Shown: positions 54,701 through 64,000 of the stretch, piece by piece
How the letters are laid out: each line of letters begins with the position of its first letter
Position numbering within the stretch: the first letter of the stretch is position 1
Program-made: the position numbers and the translations under genes
DNA from: Alligator mississippiensis
Lineage: Eukaryota > Chordata > Crocodylia > Alligatoridae
Length of the DNA: 64,000 nt
Direction of reading: 5' to 3'
Assembly: GCF_030867095.1 (NCBI RefSeq)
Contig: NC_081832.1
Location: 60,435,444 to 60,499,443 of the forward strand
The notes under the pieces: model-generated
The model's input: only the letters and a program-made list of their open reading frames with translations
Database searches by the model: none
Told to the model about the DNA's origin: nothing

Positions 54701-57700
54701 TGGGGCCAGGGTTTGAGTTCCTCATCTTTTTATTTGTGCTTGCATGTTACCCTGGGACATCTAGTGCTTTCTATGGAAAGTGTGGATTGGGGAGAGTGCA
54801 TTTTTGCTGACTCTTAAAATCAGTTAATGAATGGAAAGTCTGCTCCCCTGGTGCTCAACCATGGGCCAGTATTTGACTCATCTTCCAACCACTATTGGGC
54901 ACTTCAGTCCAAGAAGCTTGGTGATGTAATGCTTATTTGCTGAGCTGATTACCTGGCAGTGTGCACTTTGGTCCAGCAATTGTAAAGTTAATTTAACTAA
55001 TGTAGTAGCCAGTTTAAGCAAAAAGACAAAAACAAATTCCCAGCAACAAAAGGCAGGGTCCCTTGCCAAGATGACAAGAGCCAGTTGCCTGCTTATTTTC
55101 TGGAGGACTCTAGCTGCTTCGCTGACCAGTGGAAGTCATTGTAGGATTAAAGACCATTGTCCCTGATTTTCCCCTCTTACACTTTGCTGGGGTGTTGTTG
55201 GGTTACAGTACACTCGCTGATAGAGAGTAGTACCAACTGCCTTCAGCCTTGTTACCTTTTCAAGGGTTCAGGGCTGGGGCAGCTTGTGAAAATGGAGCAT
55301 AGTATTATTCTCCTTCTTGACAGTTGCTGGGAAACGGGTAAACAGCAAGGAATAACTGAAGGGGGATTTGCATTGCAGCCTTCCTGTAATTGGCTCACAG
55401 CTGTTTCACCTTATTCTTGTGTTACTCCTAATGGCTGTGGTGGCAGGGAAGGGGGGAGAGTGAAGTCATTGGGCCTGTTGCCCTTCATATAGCTCAGTCT
55501 CAGGGCTTCAGAACTGAAATTGCCCTCCATGTGCCAATACAGTAGAGCATAGCAGACTTCCACCGAGGCCTTGCATGGGCACAGAGATAATTGCCTACAG
55601 GTGCTGTAAGAGAATAGGCAGAATGGAGTGGGGAAGGCTTCATTGTCCCAAATTGCTTGGCTTAATCCACTAGCCTAAAATCATCTCCGACACTTGTGGA
55701 AATAAGCCCTTCATTAACTCCCCTGCTCAGAGCAGGAGTCCTGCATGAAAGCAGCAGCTGCTATGTTGAGTCTTTCTGAATAGAAGGCATTTGGCCATGG
55801 TGCATTTCTGAATGCAAGTGGGAGCGAGCGTTTCGGAGGGGGATGCTCCTCTGGGGGAGCACTGCTTTAGTTGATTTGAAATAACCAAGTACAGCCACTT
55901 TCCTAAAGGATTAAGTAGAAACTATGCCTTGGAGAGGAAAATAGACAATGGTGGCTTGTGAGGTTCTTTCTGCTCCAAGGACCATTTGTTTCTTCGGAGC
56001 AAGCTGGCACCTCCTGTGCTGTTTTGGAGCAGAAGCATATTCTGTTGCAATGGAGCTTTCCTTTCAGTTGAGTGTTGGCAGAGTTTGCTTTTGGCAAGAG
56101 ATCATGGAAACAAAGTGAGGAAACTAATACATACCTGTTTTTAATGGCCATCAGGGAAGGATCCTGCTCCTTTTAAATAACACACAGCAGCTGCTGATGT
56201 TTGTTATTGTGGATGGGACTAACTCCCCCACAGAATGCAGGGCACTTGAGCACTATGGTTGAAAGAGCAAGGAGGATATTCAGGGAAGAAACACTAAACC
56301 CAAGTGAACTCTTTCCTGGAAAGAACTGCGTGCGCTCAAATCCCTTTCTAGAAGAGCACAGGTATAAACAACAACGTCTGTGGGCTGGAGACAGTTGTAG
56401 GCTCTTACATGTCTCCTGTAGTGTTTCTGAACCAGAGCAGTTGGGCAGGGGGACTCAGGATGGGGACAGAGGTAAGCGAACCCCTGCTTTTAGCATAGCT
56501 GTAGACCTGTTCCAGCTCTCAAATGAGAGATGATCCTTAGGGAGGTGCTTTCTCAATGATACTCCAGCAGTCAAGAGCCATAGGGTTGGCCCTTGTCCAA
56601 AGATGGAGGAAAATCAGTCTCCTTGCTGTCAAATAGACTGTGGTCTGACGGGCTCAGAGTAGATTGGCTGTCCGAGTAGGTGGGACAAACTAGCAAAAAA
56701 GCAAGTTAACCTCTTGGTCTCCCCTTTCTTTCTCCAAGCCCATAGTTTACTGCTCACTTACTTCAGTTCCACAGCCTGCTGCATGGTGACTAGCTGCTAG
56801 CTTAAAGAGCAGTAGCTGTAGAACTATTTCTAAATTTGTTTGGGCAAATCTTGAGTGCAAAACTGTCCGTTCCAGTCCCTCTCCCCCCATTTTGGGTGTG
56901 GGTACGGTGATTCTGGTTGTAAAGCATGTGCTCAGGGCAGTACGCACCTTGGGGCAAAGTGACCATGACTGCAGCAAAACACACTGCCTCGCTTGGCTAG
57001 CACTGTGCCACCCCTGCTCTACGCAGTGGATGCTGCATCAGTCGCAGCGTTCCACTGGGCAAGTGGAAAAACCCAGATCCCAATTAAAACCTGAAATTGG
57101 AAAATGAGGCTTCAGCTGGTCACATGTTCCTCTAAATCACCCTTGTGTGTCCCTGCCTGCTTTTTAATGGCTGGCATAAATCCTTCCCCAAAAGGAGCAG
57201 TCAGCAGTTTACAGTGACTTTTCTTGGACCAAAGCAGTGCTAGTACATTTCTTCCCAAGGGCTTTCTAGGGAAGAGTGAGGGGATGTTCAAGAATCGGAG
57301 GCCTGCTCAACCCACCATTTTATACCAGTATGGCTGTGTTGGTGAAGGGTGGTTCTTTGCCCAGAGTCAGTGCCATTTTATTTTCACTATGGAGTGATCA
57401 CAGCCCCACTTGGTTGCCAGCATAAATAACCCACGTGGTTCTAACTCTTCTGCAATCCAGCCTAGTAGGCCGTGTCCCCATTCATTGTCCCACATTCTGC
57501 TTTCAGACTGTACTTTAACATCGTTGATGGAGAACAGAATGATTTGCTCACTGCTGTGTTTGGGTAAATGGAGCAGCGAGTCCCTAGGTGCTGTGTGTCT
57601 TTGTAATAATGTATGCCAAAGTGGTACTCTGTCTCCACTGAAATGAACCTTGGAGCAGTAGGTGAAGCAGCAATTCCTTGCAGTATTAAAACTATTATGA

Positions 57701-57825
57701 GACATTCCCCAGCTTAGGTCTGAAGGCACAGCCACCTCCACTGGGCCCTTTGCTCAATGTTGGAGCCTATCCTGACGTGGATGTGTCTTTAAAACATTAC
57801 TAAAAGGGGAGACTGCACATGCTAA
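51766..57825. other. 3' flank, no gene recognised
   Basis: About 6 kb of single-copy-looking sequence, AT-rich at first and nearer 45-50% GC beyond 53.7 kb. No exon with splice sites, RNA gene or clear repeat was recognised on either strand. Part of the proximal segment might belong to a longer 3' UTR. In mammals miR-143 and miR-145 lie in this direction; their mature sequences are not here. Confidence 0.5.
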
Positions 57826-58018
57826 GGCCATATCTTCATGGAGGTATCCATTTTAACAATCAGGATTAAAAATCCTAGTCCAGACAAGCAGCTAGCTGAG
57901 TTCAACACCCACTTTTAAATAGTGTTATGATGATGACAAAGTCCACACTAAGATTTTACCACATTAAAACATGATTCAACCTGGCTTTTTTTTCCTCACC
58001 CCTAGTGAAGACCAGGCC
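57826..58018. mobile_element. Harbinger-like MITE
   Basis: The left end GGCCATATCTTCATGGAGGT resembles the reverse complement of the right end, GGCCTGGTCTTCACTAGGGG. The flanks are TAA (57823-57825) and TAT (58019-58021), compatible with an eroded 3-bp target. At 193 bp it has no coding capacity. The superfamily is inferred. Confidence 0.6.
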
Positions 58019-58021
58019 TAT

Positions 58022-60214
58022 GGTTTTCATCTCCTCTCCTGGCATCAAGGCAGTAACTTGCAGAATATGAGGAGTCTGTTGCTGCTGTGCCCCAGCCTGG
58101 CCCTCCCTCTAACAAGGTGAAAGAGGATTAGCTGTTCCCTGCCTGATCTGAGCTGCTTGTTTGGGAGACTGATGTTCTCTTAACGCGGTGTCCCAGACTG
58201 AGGCGCTGCAACTACCTAAGACTTTAATACAATTAAAGTCATCTCCTTCCCTGCCAGAGTTCCCTCCAGTGTGACTCCTAACTCCTCTGCTTCTTCAGTT
58301 TGAATCTTTCCTTTTCTGTCTTGATTCCAGCCAAAATAGGCAGAGTGGAGTCTGTTTCCCTGCTGAGCCAAGCAGAAAATTCCCTACTTTCAAATTCTGC
58401 TGCAGCCCCTATCTTGGCCACCCTGCTTGTAAACAGGTCATGCCTTTATCATGCCAGAGTCCACTGAGCTTAGAGTGATTGTACCAGTGACTTCAGCAGC
58501 AGATTTAAATGCCCGGATTCCAGGCTCTGGCCATTAAAGTGTAAGCCTTAATCCACTAACCCAGATCAGTGGGCTATTTAAGTGAGGATGGAGCTTGACC
58601 CATGTTGAAACATCCTGCTCAGTACCCCGAGCTGCTTCTGGCTAGGTGGGCTGGTCTGTTACCACTGCTGAACCTGATCTTGGAGGATGTGTTGTTCAAT
58701 ACTATGATTAAGGTGATTGACCTCTACTGTGACCCTGCTACTGATGATAGGCTAAGGGGTCTTTTGGAAAATGTGCCTTTGTATGAGGATTGCCTCTAGT
58801 AAACAAGTTACCACTCTCATGTGGGTGCTGGGCTGCTTTTATTAACCTGATGGAAACCCTTGGAAATCATATGGTGGAAGGCAAGGTGGAAAAGAAATGG
58901 ACTACCAAAGCTACTTCGTTAGTTTGCTTCAGGGGCTCCAGCATGGAGGAGAATAAGGGAGGAGATGCAGTTGACCTCTGGACTCTCCTTGCCTCTCTAG
59001 GATATGTTGACTTCAAACACAGGACGTGGAGCTGTGCTGATAGTCCTGTTCCTGGTGTGGGCAGAGCCTTACGCTTCACTTTTGATTCCAGAGTTAAAGA
59101 CAGCATATTGGCAAGGTTACTTTTACAGGCAACCCATGGCTTCCCTGGGTCATTGACATTCAGATCCCAAAAGCCATTGGGCTTGAAGATGTCTTAATGT
59201 GGCCTTCTTGGCATGGATTAAGATTTCTAAAGGAGGGGGTGACAGCATGAAAGTATCACACTAGGACTGGGTTTGCAGCTGGTTCTGTAGCCTTGTTTCA
59301 GTTACTAGCCTCTTATAAAGCAAATGCCTGCCAGTACTAGTGATGATTTTTGCATTGGGATTCAAAGACGGCTGCGAATCCCAGCAGGAAAGGACTTCAG
59401 CAGATCTGGAGGAGAGCTGTTGTATCCTGCGGAAAAGTAGGAGGGGGATTTTCCCAAAGTTGGCTCACTTCTCTGCTCCTGAAAGCTACAATGTTAAACT
59501 AATTGTGCTTCTGAAAATCCCATCCTCTAGCAAAGTTTTTGACTCTTTGCTCCATTCAGCCCATATTTCCTCCAAATAGGTCAGTTGTTAATTAAATTCA
59601 GGCTCAAGGCTGCTCTATTTCTCATCGGTCTCTTATTCTGGGCAGACACTTCTGTAGTCATGTGGTCTTTTGCAACCATAGCAATGAAATGCTTATTGGC
59701 TGCATTGCTTCTAAACAGATCTTTTTGTTTAGTTTCAGGATATAGGACACTTTGTTCAGCTGCAGGAATTTGAAGGGTGCAGGTCTGAATTAACTCTTGA
59801 ATTGATTCTCTGCAATATTTTAAACAAGGATTGCTCAAATGCTGTCATAAGCAGTAAAGAAATGGCCATAAGTCTGAGTCTCAGAGAGAGAGAAGGGGTT
59901 GTGATCTTCTTTCAACCAATTGTTGAATGAGTGAGAACTAGAAGTATTAGATAAATGACAGCCATTGCATGTTGGCATCTCATCTCTTCCTCTTCCCTCC
60001 CTTACCGGTCTCCCAGTTCCCCAGACAACACATGAGCCTTGCCTCCTTTCTCTGACAGTGTCATAGCTCAGCTCCTGCCACCAACGTTGAAATAAGGGGC
60101 AAATGTCATTTTGGAGCTTGGGGGTAGGGGGCCTTTCCTGTCTCAGAGGACCCATTCCTTCCAGCACATCCAGCACCATGGTAGTGGTTTAGGGGCTGGG
60201 GCACATGACTTCTG
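58022..60214. other. 3' flank, no gene recognised
   Basis: Mixed-composition sequence with short open frames, of which the longest (58790-59197) has no domain or splice context I can recognise. I see no RNA gene and no classifiable repeat. Confidence 0.5.
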
Positions 60215-60613
60215 AGAAGATGCTGAGGGAAATGGGTTTATTAGCCTGCAGAAGAGAAGATGGGGTTTGATAGCAGCCTGTAACTACCTGAAGGAGGGTT
60301 TGAAAGAAGATGAAGCTGGACTGTTTTTAGTGGTGGTAGATGACAGAACAAGGAGCAATGGTCTCAAGCTGCAGCAAGGGAGGTTTAGGTTGGATATTAG
60401 GAAAATCTTTCTCACTAAGAGGGGTGGTGAAGCACTTGAGCAGGTTCCCAGAGAGGTGGTAGAATCTCCTTCCTTGGAGGTTTTTAAGGTCCAGCACGAC
60501 AAAGCCGTGGCAGGGCTGATCTAGATGGGGCTGGTGCTGCTTCGAGCACCAGGTTGGATGAGATGACCTCCTGAGGTCCCTTCCAACCCTCATTTTCTAT
60601 GATTCTATGACTG
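60215..60613 (+). mobile_element. CR1 LINE 3' end, sense orientation
   Basis: The segment reads through typical CR1 3' sequence: 'ggatattaggaaaatctttc', then 'gaggtggtagaatctccttc', then 'ccttccaaccctcattttct', and closes on ATGATTCTATGA, the short direct-repeat terminus of CR1 elements. It is a 5'-truncated copy. The 85-codon open frame at 60267-60524 lies in this 3' region and is not a gene. A second CR1 fragment lies antisense in intron 2. Confidence 0.9.
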
Positions 60614-62625
60614 TGGGTCATGATCTCAAGTGGTGCAGGGTGGTGTTTACACAGTAGTGCTGGAACCCCCCTTTCTTTGTAATGAGATGCAGGAGAGTCC
60701 ATCGCCCTGCTCCCATTCAGATTCCCCAAGAGTGAGTCACCCTTAAGGTCATCTGCTGGCACAGGTGAGGGGCTGCCATTGGCAGTACACCACTGGGATT
60801 GAGTTTCAAGCTGTATTTTTAGACCCCGGCTCTGTGGTATGGTGCTGGGGTTCTCCCTTGTTCCTCCCCCTGACCTGTCTCTGGAGCTGTTCCCAGTACC
60901 TTCTGTGCAGCATGCCAATAGACAGAGCAGGGGCAAGTTTAAGCTGCATGGTCTGTGCATCTGGTACAAACCTGTAACAAATCCTCTGGCAACGGGGCAG
61001 GGGTTGTCCGTGGTGAAAGCCTGCGTCCTGACTGCTAGTAGTTATCTGAGGCAAAGCATATCTGAATGACAAGGCAGGGTCCCCCCCCCCCCCCCCCCTT
61101 TGAGCTCTCCCAGTTTTGCACAACACAGACAGTGCTTGTAGGGGACAGACAGTAAAGAAGGCTGGTTCCCCCTACAAGGGGTGACGGGAGTGAGATGTTA
61201 ATCTCCATCACAGCGCTGAATCCAGTCCCAAGGCCTTAATGACAGAGGCTGAACAGCTGCCACAGTCCTATGTGAAACCAGCTGGTGGTTTCAGTCCCAT
61301 CCCTGCCACGCGGGTGGCTAGTATAAGCTGTTGATCCACAAAGGCTGGGTGACCTTCAGGGCATGGCATAAAGACCTATCTTATTTACTCAGATGGCTGC
61401 TGGCTGCTCCAGGGGCTGGCTGTGGGGAGCAAATCCTCCTCCAAGACAAGCAAGCCAGTTGACTGATGATAAACCTTGCCCTATGACTGTCAGCACATCC
61501 ACGGCAGCCAGGGAGCACTTTACACCTGCTCTGTACCGGGGTAAATGGTGACCTGAGGTGCTCCGAGGGACCCAGTGTGCAAAGGGGCTATGTGAGGGAA
61601 GCCTATAAATAGCATCCTACAAGCCGTTAAGCAAGGAATTTGAGGAAGCTTGCTCAGAAGCAGCTTGTGGGGAAGGGAAATCATCAGCCTCCAAGTTGCT
61701 GGGAGGATTGGAAGGGGGAGAGGTTGGGGGTGGGCTTGAGATGCTGTGCTGAGCTGCTAGGGGTGGAAGCAGCAGGGTTAGGATGGGGGAGCACTGGCAG
61801 AGCCATGCGAAAAGGAAGCTCAAACCTATGGCCTTGGCTTCAGCTGGTGAAATGAGCACATGTAGTTTGAGTCCTGTCTTCAGCCTGCAGGCCTGAGCGC
61901 CTGCTTCAGTAAAGGAGAGGATCAGGCTTGCATGGGGCTGAAAACCTGTTTCCTTCATGGCAGCTGCGCCACAAGGAGGCAAATGGGCCCTGCCTCACCC
62001 AGGCTGTAATTCTCTGCTTAATTGTATGTGTTTAGCTTTGTACCGTTGCTATGCGAAGGTCTTTGAGAGCAGTTGAGGGAGCTGGGCGGAAGCTGAGCCT
62101 TTAGAAAAGAGCTTGTGCTGGCCCAACCACAAACCGATCCCTCCACCCTCTCTTCATAGGGACCGATTTTCAACTGCAGTTGCCAAATTATTTACTTAGC
62201 CTCGCTGCAAACAACGAGCCCCTCGGTCCCTGCGTCAGACTCCACGGAGATGCCCGGGGCTGGTCCAAAGTTCATCTGTAAATGTGAGCTAAGGGCAGGT
62301 TGCTGGCCAGCCTGTCAGGAGCAGCATAGCCCCTGCCTGCTGGGTAGGGCTGAATCATAGGGCAAAAGCTAGTCAGCAATGTGGCTGCTTTGACGCTCTA
62401 CGCAAGCTGTGATCTGTGATGGGGGAGGCGCTTGCTTGTGCAGTGGATACATTTGACTGGGCCATCGCTAGAAACCCCCAATTTGCTCCCCCCGTCCTGG
62501 GCAGGACCGCACTGTGCAGGGTGCTGCATGAAAAACACAGGCCTTGCCCCTAGTTGAGGGACATCTAGTCCAGCACCTTGCACACGTGCAGGATTCCCTG
62601 CTTAGCTGCCCCAGACACTCTACAA
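60614..62625. other. 3' flank, no gene recognised
   Basis: GC-richer sequence with no splice-bounded coding segment recognised. It contains an 18-C tract at 61081-61098. Confidence 0.5.
61081..61098 (+). repeat. Poly-C tract (18 C)
   Basis: An uninterrupted run of 18 cytosines followed by TTTGAGC. Length is likely to be unstable and error-prone in assemblies. Confidence 0.9.
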
Positions 62626-62857
62626 CAGAAGTAAGCAATCCCCAGCATGGGTGTCAGAGCAGGGCGCACACAAGCATTTTGCTTGGCACGTGTGCCTTGG
62701 AGTGGACAGCGGGCAAGGGGCCAGGGCCGTGCGCACTGACACAGCAGTGATCAGGCCCCTCGGGGTGCTCCCACTATCTGCCTCTGTTGTGACAACATCT
62801 TACAAGTTGAGGTTGTGGGTGTGTTTGGCACTCTGTCTGAAAACGTTGCCACCTATG
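62626..62857. mobile_element. hAT element related to 18061-18870, inverted and shorter
   Basis: The segment begins CAGAAGTAAGCAATCCCCAG, contains 'gcattttgcttggcacgtgt', and ends 'gaaaacgttgccacctatg'. Read on the other strand these correspond to the two ends of the 18061-18870 element, but only one internal unit is present. Target duplications are not clear, so the copy is older or its ends are slightly misplaced. Confidence 0.6.
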
Positions 62858-64000
62858 TTGCTTCTCTGTGCTATGGCAGATTTGCTATTGGGCACCTCCT
62901 TTCCAGGAAGGGAGATGGGATGCTGGAGCCATGCTGACAGAAATGTGCTCTTTTTTCCCATAGAGATCCTCCAACAAAAACACAGCAGGGCAGGGTGTCG
63001 TGGGGTTCTCGGTTCATGGGCAAATAGGAGTACTGCTGCTTTCTCATGTGTCCTGCCTGTAATTTAATCTCGGAGCTGTTGTCGCTGCATGTATCCTGCA
63101 GTCTAGTGGTAGGAGAAGGCCTAGTTGCCCCTAGCATCTAACCTCTGCCCAGAATCCCTCTTTCTGCAGTCCCTTTATGTTGCAACTGGGGACACTAAGA
63201 CAGCTCGCAGCAGCTTGGCTGCAGGGGCTTTTGCTGTGCTGGGTCAGCCACCCCAGCAGTGGGCTCTGGTTTGGGAGGGTGCAGGGCATGGCCACTTGTT
63301 TGAAAACCAAGAGGCCTAGGGCCCAGCTCCCTCCTGCTCACGGGCTGGGGCTGCAGTGCAGTGGGGGCCAGGTCCCTGGCAACTGCAGCTGTGAATTCAC
63401 AGGGGTTAAGGTGCAAATTGAGTTACAGGTGCAATAAACCACTGCTGGGGCTTGAAGTGCCTCCAAAGGGGAAGAAGAGAGATAAGCAGAAGGAACTAAC
63501 CCTCTCTGCCAGGCATCCCCTAGCAGCCTGTGCAGAGAGATCAAAGGGTAAACTGACTTATAGTGGACCCTAATGGCTACAGTTCTGCTGAGCTCAGGTA
63601 AGGGAGAGGTCATGTGCCTGCCCCTGCCCAGCTCTGTTCTCTCTTGGAAGCTCTTTCTCTGCCATCTTGCCAGCCCCAGCTTTTTATCCTGGGTTCCCTG
63701 CCCCACAGTACTCCTTGCTCTCTAGGACAGGAGCTGCCTAATGGCAGGGCTTGTCTGGGGCTGGGCATGTTACCCATGTTCAGCAATCCAAGCCCTGGAC
63801 CTGAGTGGGGCTGGAGTGGACGGGATCAGCGCTGGGTTCTGGTCCCAGCCTGGGGATGGTCCTGGTCACCTCTTAGGTAATTGCCAGTGGATGTTTGCAC
63901 TGCCTCTGCCTCCCTTCCAAAGGACTTGCTGCTGCTGCCATGCACCAGGGCTTTCATTTTATTGGTCCTTGCTCACTGCTTTCTGCACAGGCCCCTTCAG
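62858..64000. other. 3' flank to window end, no gene recognised
   Basis: GC-rich sequence with overlapping short open frames on both strands, including 63614-63880. None shows a domain, signal peptide or credible splice context. Confidence 0.5.

Noticed and set aside
58602..59197. 65- and 135-codon frames in the 3' flank
   Set aside because: They overlap in different frames and have no domain, signal peptide or plausible splice sites; treated as chance.
60267..60524. 85-codon open frame on the + strand
   Set aside because: It lies in the 3' end of a CR1 LINE, identified by its sequence and terminal repeat, and is not a host gene.
51766..64000. Search for miR-143 and miR-145, which lie 3' of CSNK1A1 in mammals
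   Set aside because: Neither mature sequence was found by eye; they may lie beyond the window.
1..64000. CRISPR arrays, operons, riboswitches and tRNA or rRNA genes
   Set aside because: The window is eukaryotic, with spliced genes and vertebrate repeats. No spaced direct-repeat array or cloverleaf-type gene was seen.

Overview
The window is a single-gene stretch of vertebrate nuclear DNA, most likely from a reptile and probably a crocodilian (a turtle is the main alternative). The reasons are the intron-rich gene, a CpG-island promoter, truncated CR1 LINEs, an old MIR/CORE-SINE, and many short non-autonomous DNA transposons of the hAT, Tc1/mariner, pogo-like and Harbinger-like groups. Clade assignment is inference; no database search was possible.

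The only gene I can support is CSNK1A1 (casein kinase 1 alpha), complete on the + strand. Its start codon is at 2589 and its stop at 50236-50238. Ten coding exons with correct phases and splice sites sum to 1014 nt (337 residues plus stop), and every residue agrees with the vertebrate protein as I know it. The gene's known splice choices can be read from the DNA: the 84-nt L exon with its basic nuclear-localisation motif (26563-26646), and a second, GC-type donor in exon 9 (37862) that removes 12 residues near the C-terminus. Together they predict 325, 337, 353 and 365-residue forms. If the exon 9 donor at 37898 is not used, a stop follows two codons later, giving a protein lacking only the last Phe.

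Layout: 1-1984 is upstream flank with one palindromic repeat. 1985-2760 is a CpG-rich, TATA-less promoter and 5' leader with CCAAT, NRF1-like, GC-box and YY1-like sites and a 6-codon upstream ORF. 2589-3279 holds exons 1-2. Intron 2 (18.7 kb) collects most of the repeats. 21970-37897 holds exons 3-9. Intron 9 (12.3 kb) contains two head-to-tail, decayed hAT-type transposase copies (about 42420-47500), each retaining the trace of the same intron, plus two pogo-like elements. 50231 to about 51750 is the last exon with its 3' UTR. From there to 64000 I see no gene, only a CR1 fragment, a Harbinger-like element and a hAT element.

I found no previously undescribed multi-gene system. The most interesting signals are the isoform-controlling splice structure, the tandem hAT transposase relics with a shared intron, an 810-bp hAT element whose body is a tandem array of about 308-bp units, and several elements with intact target-site duplications.
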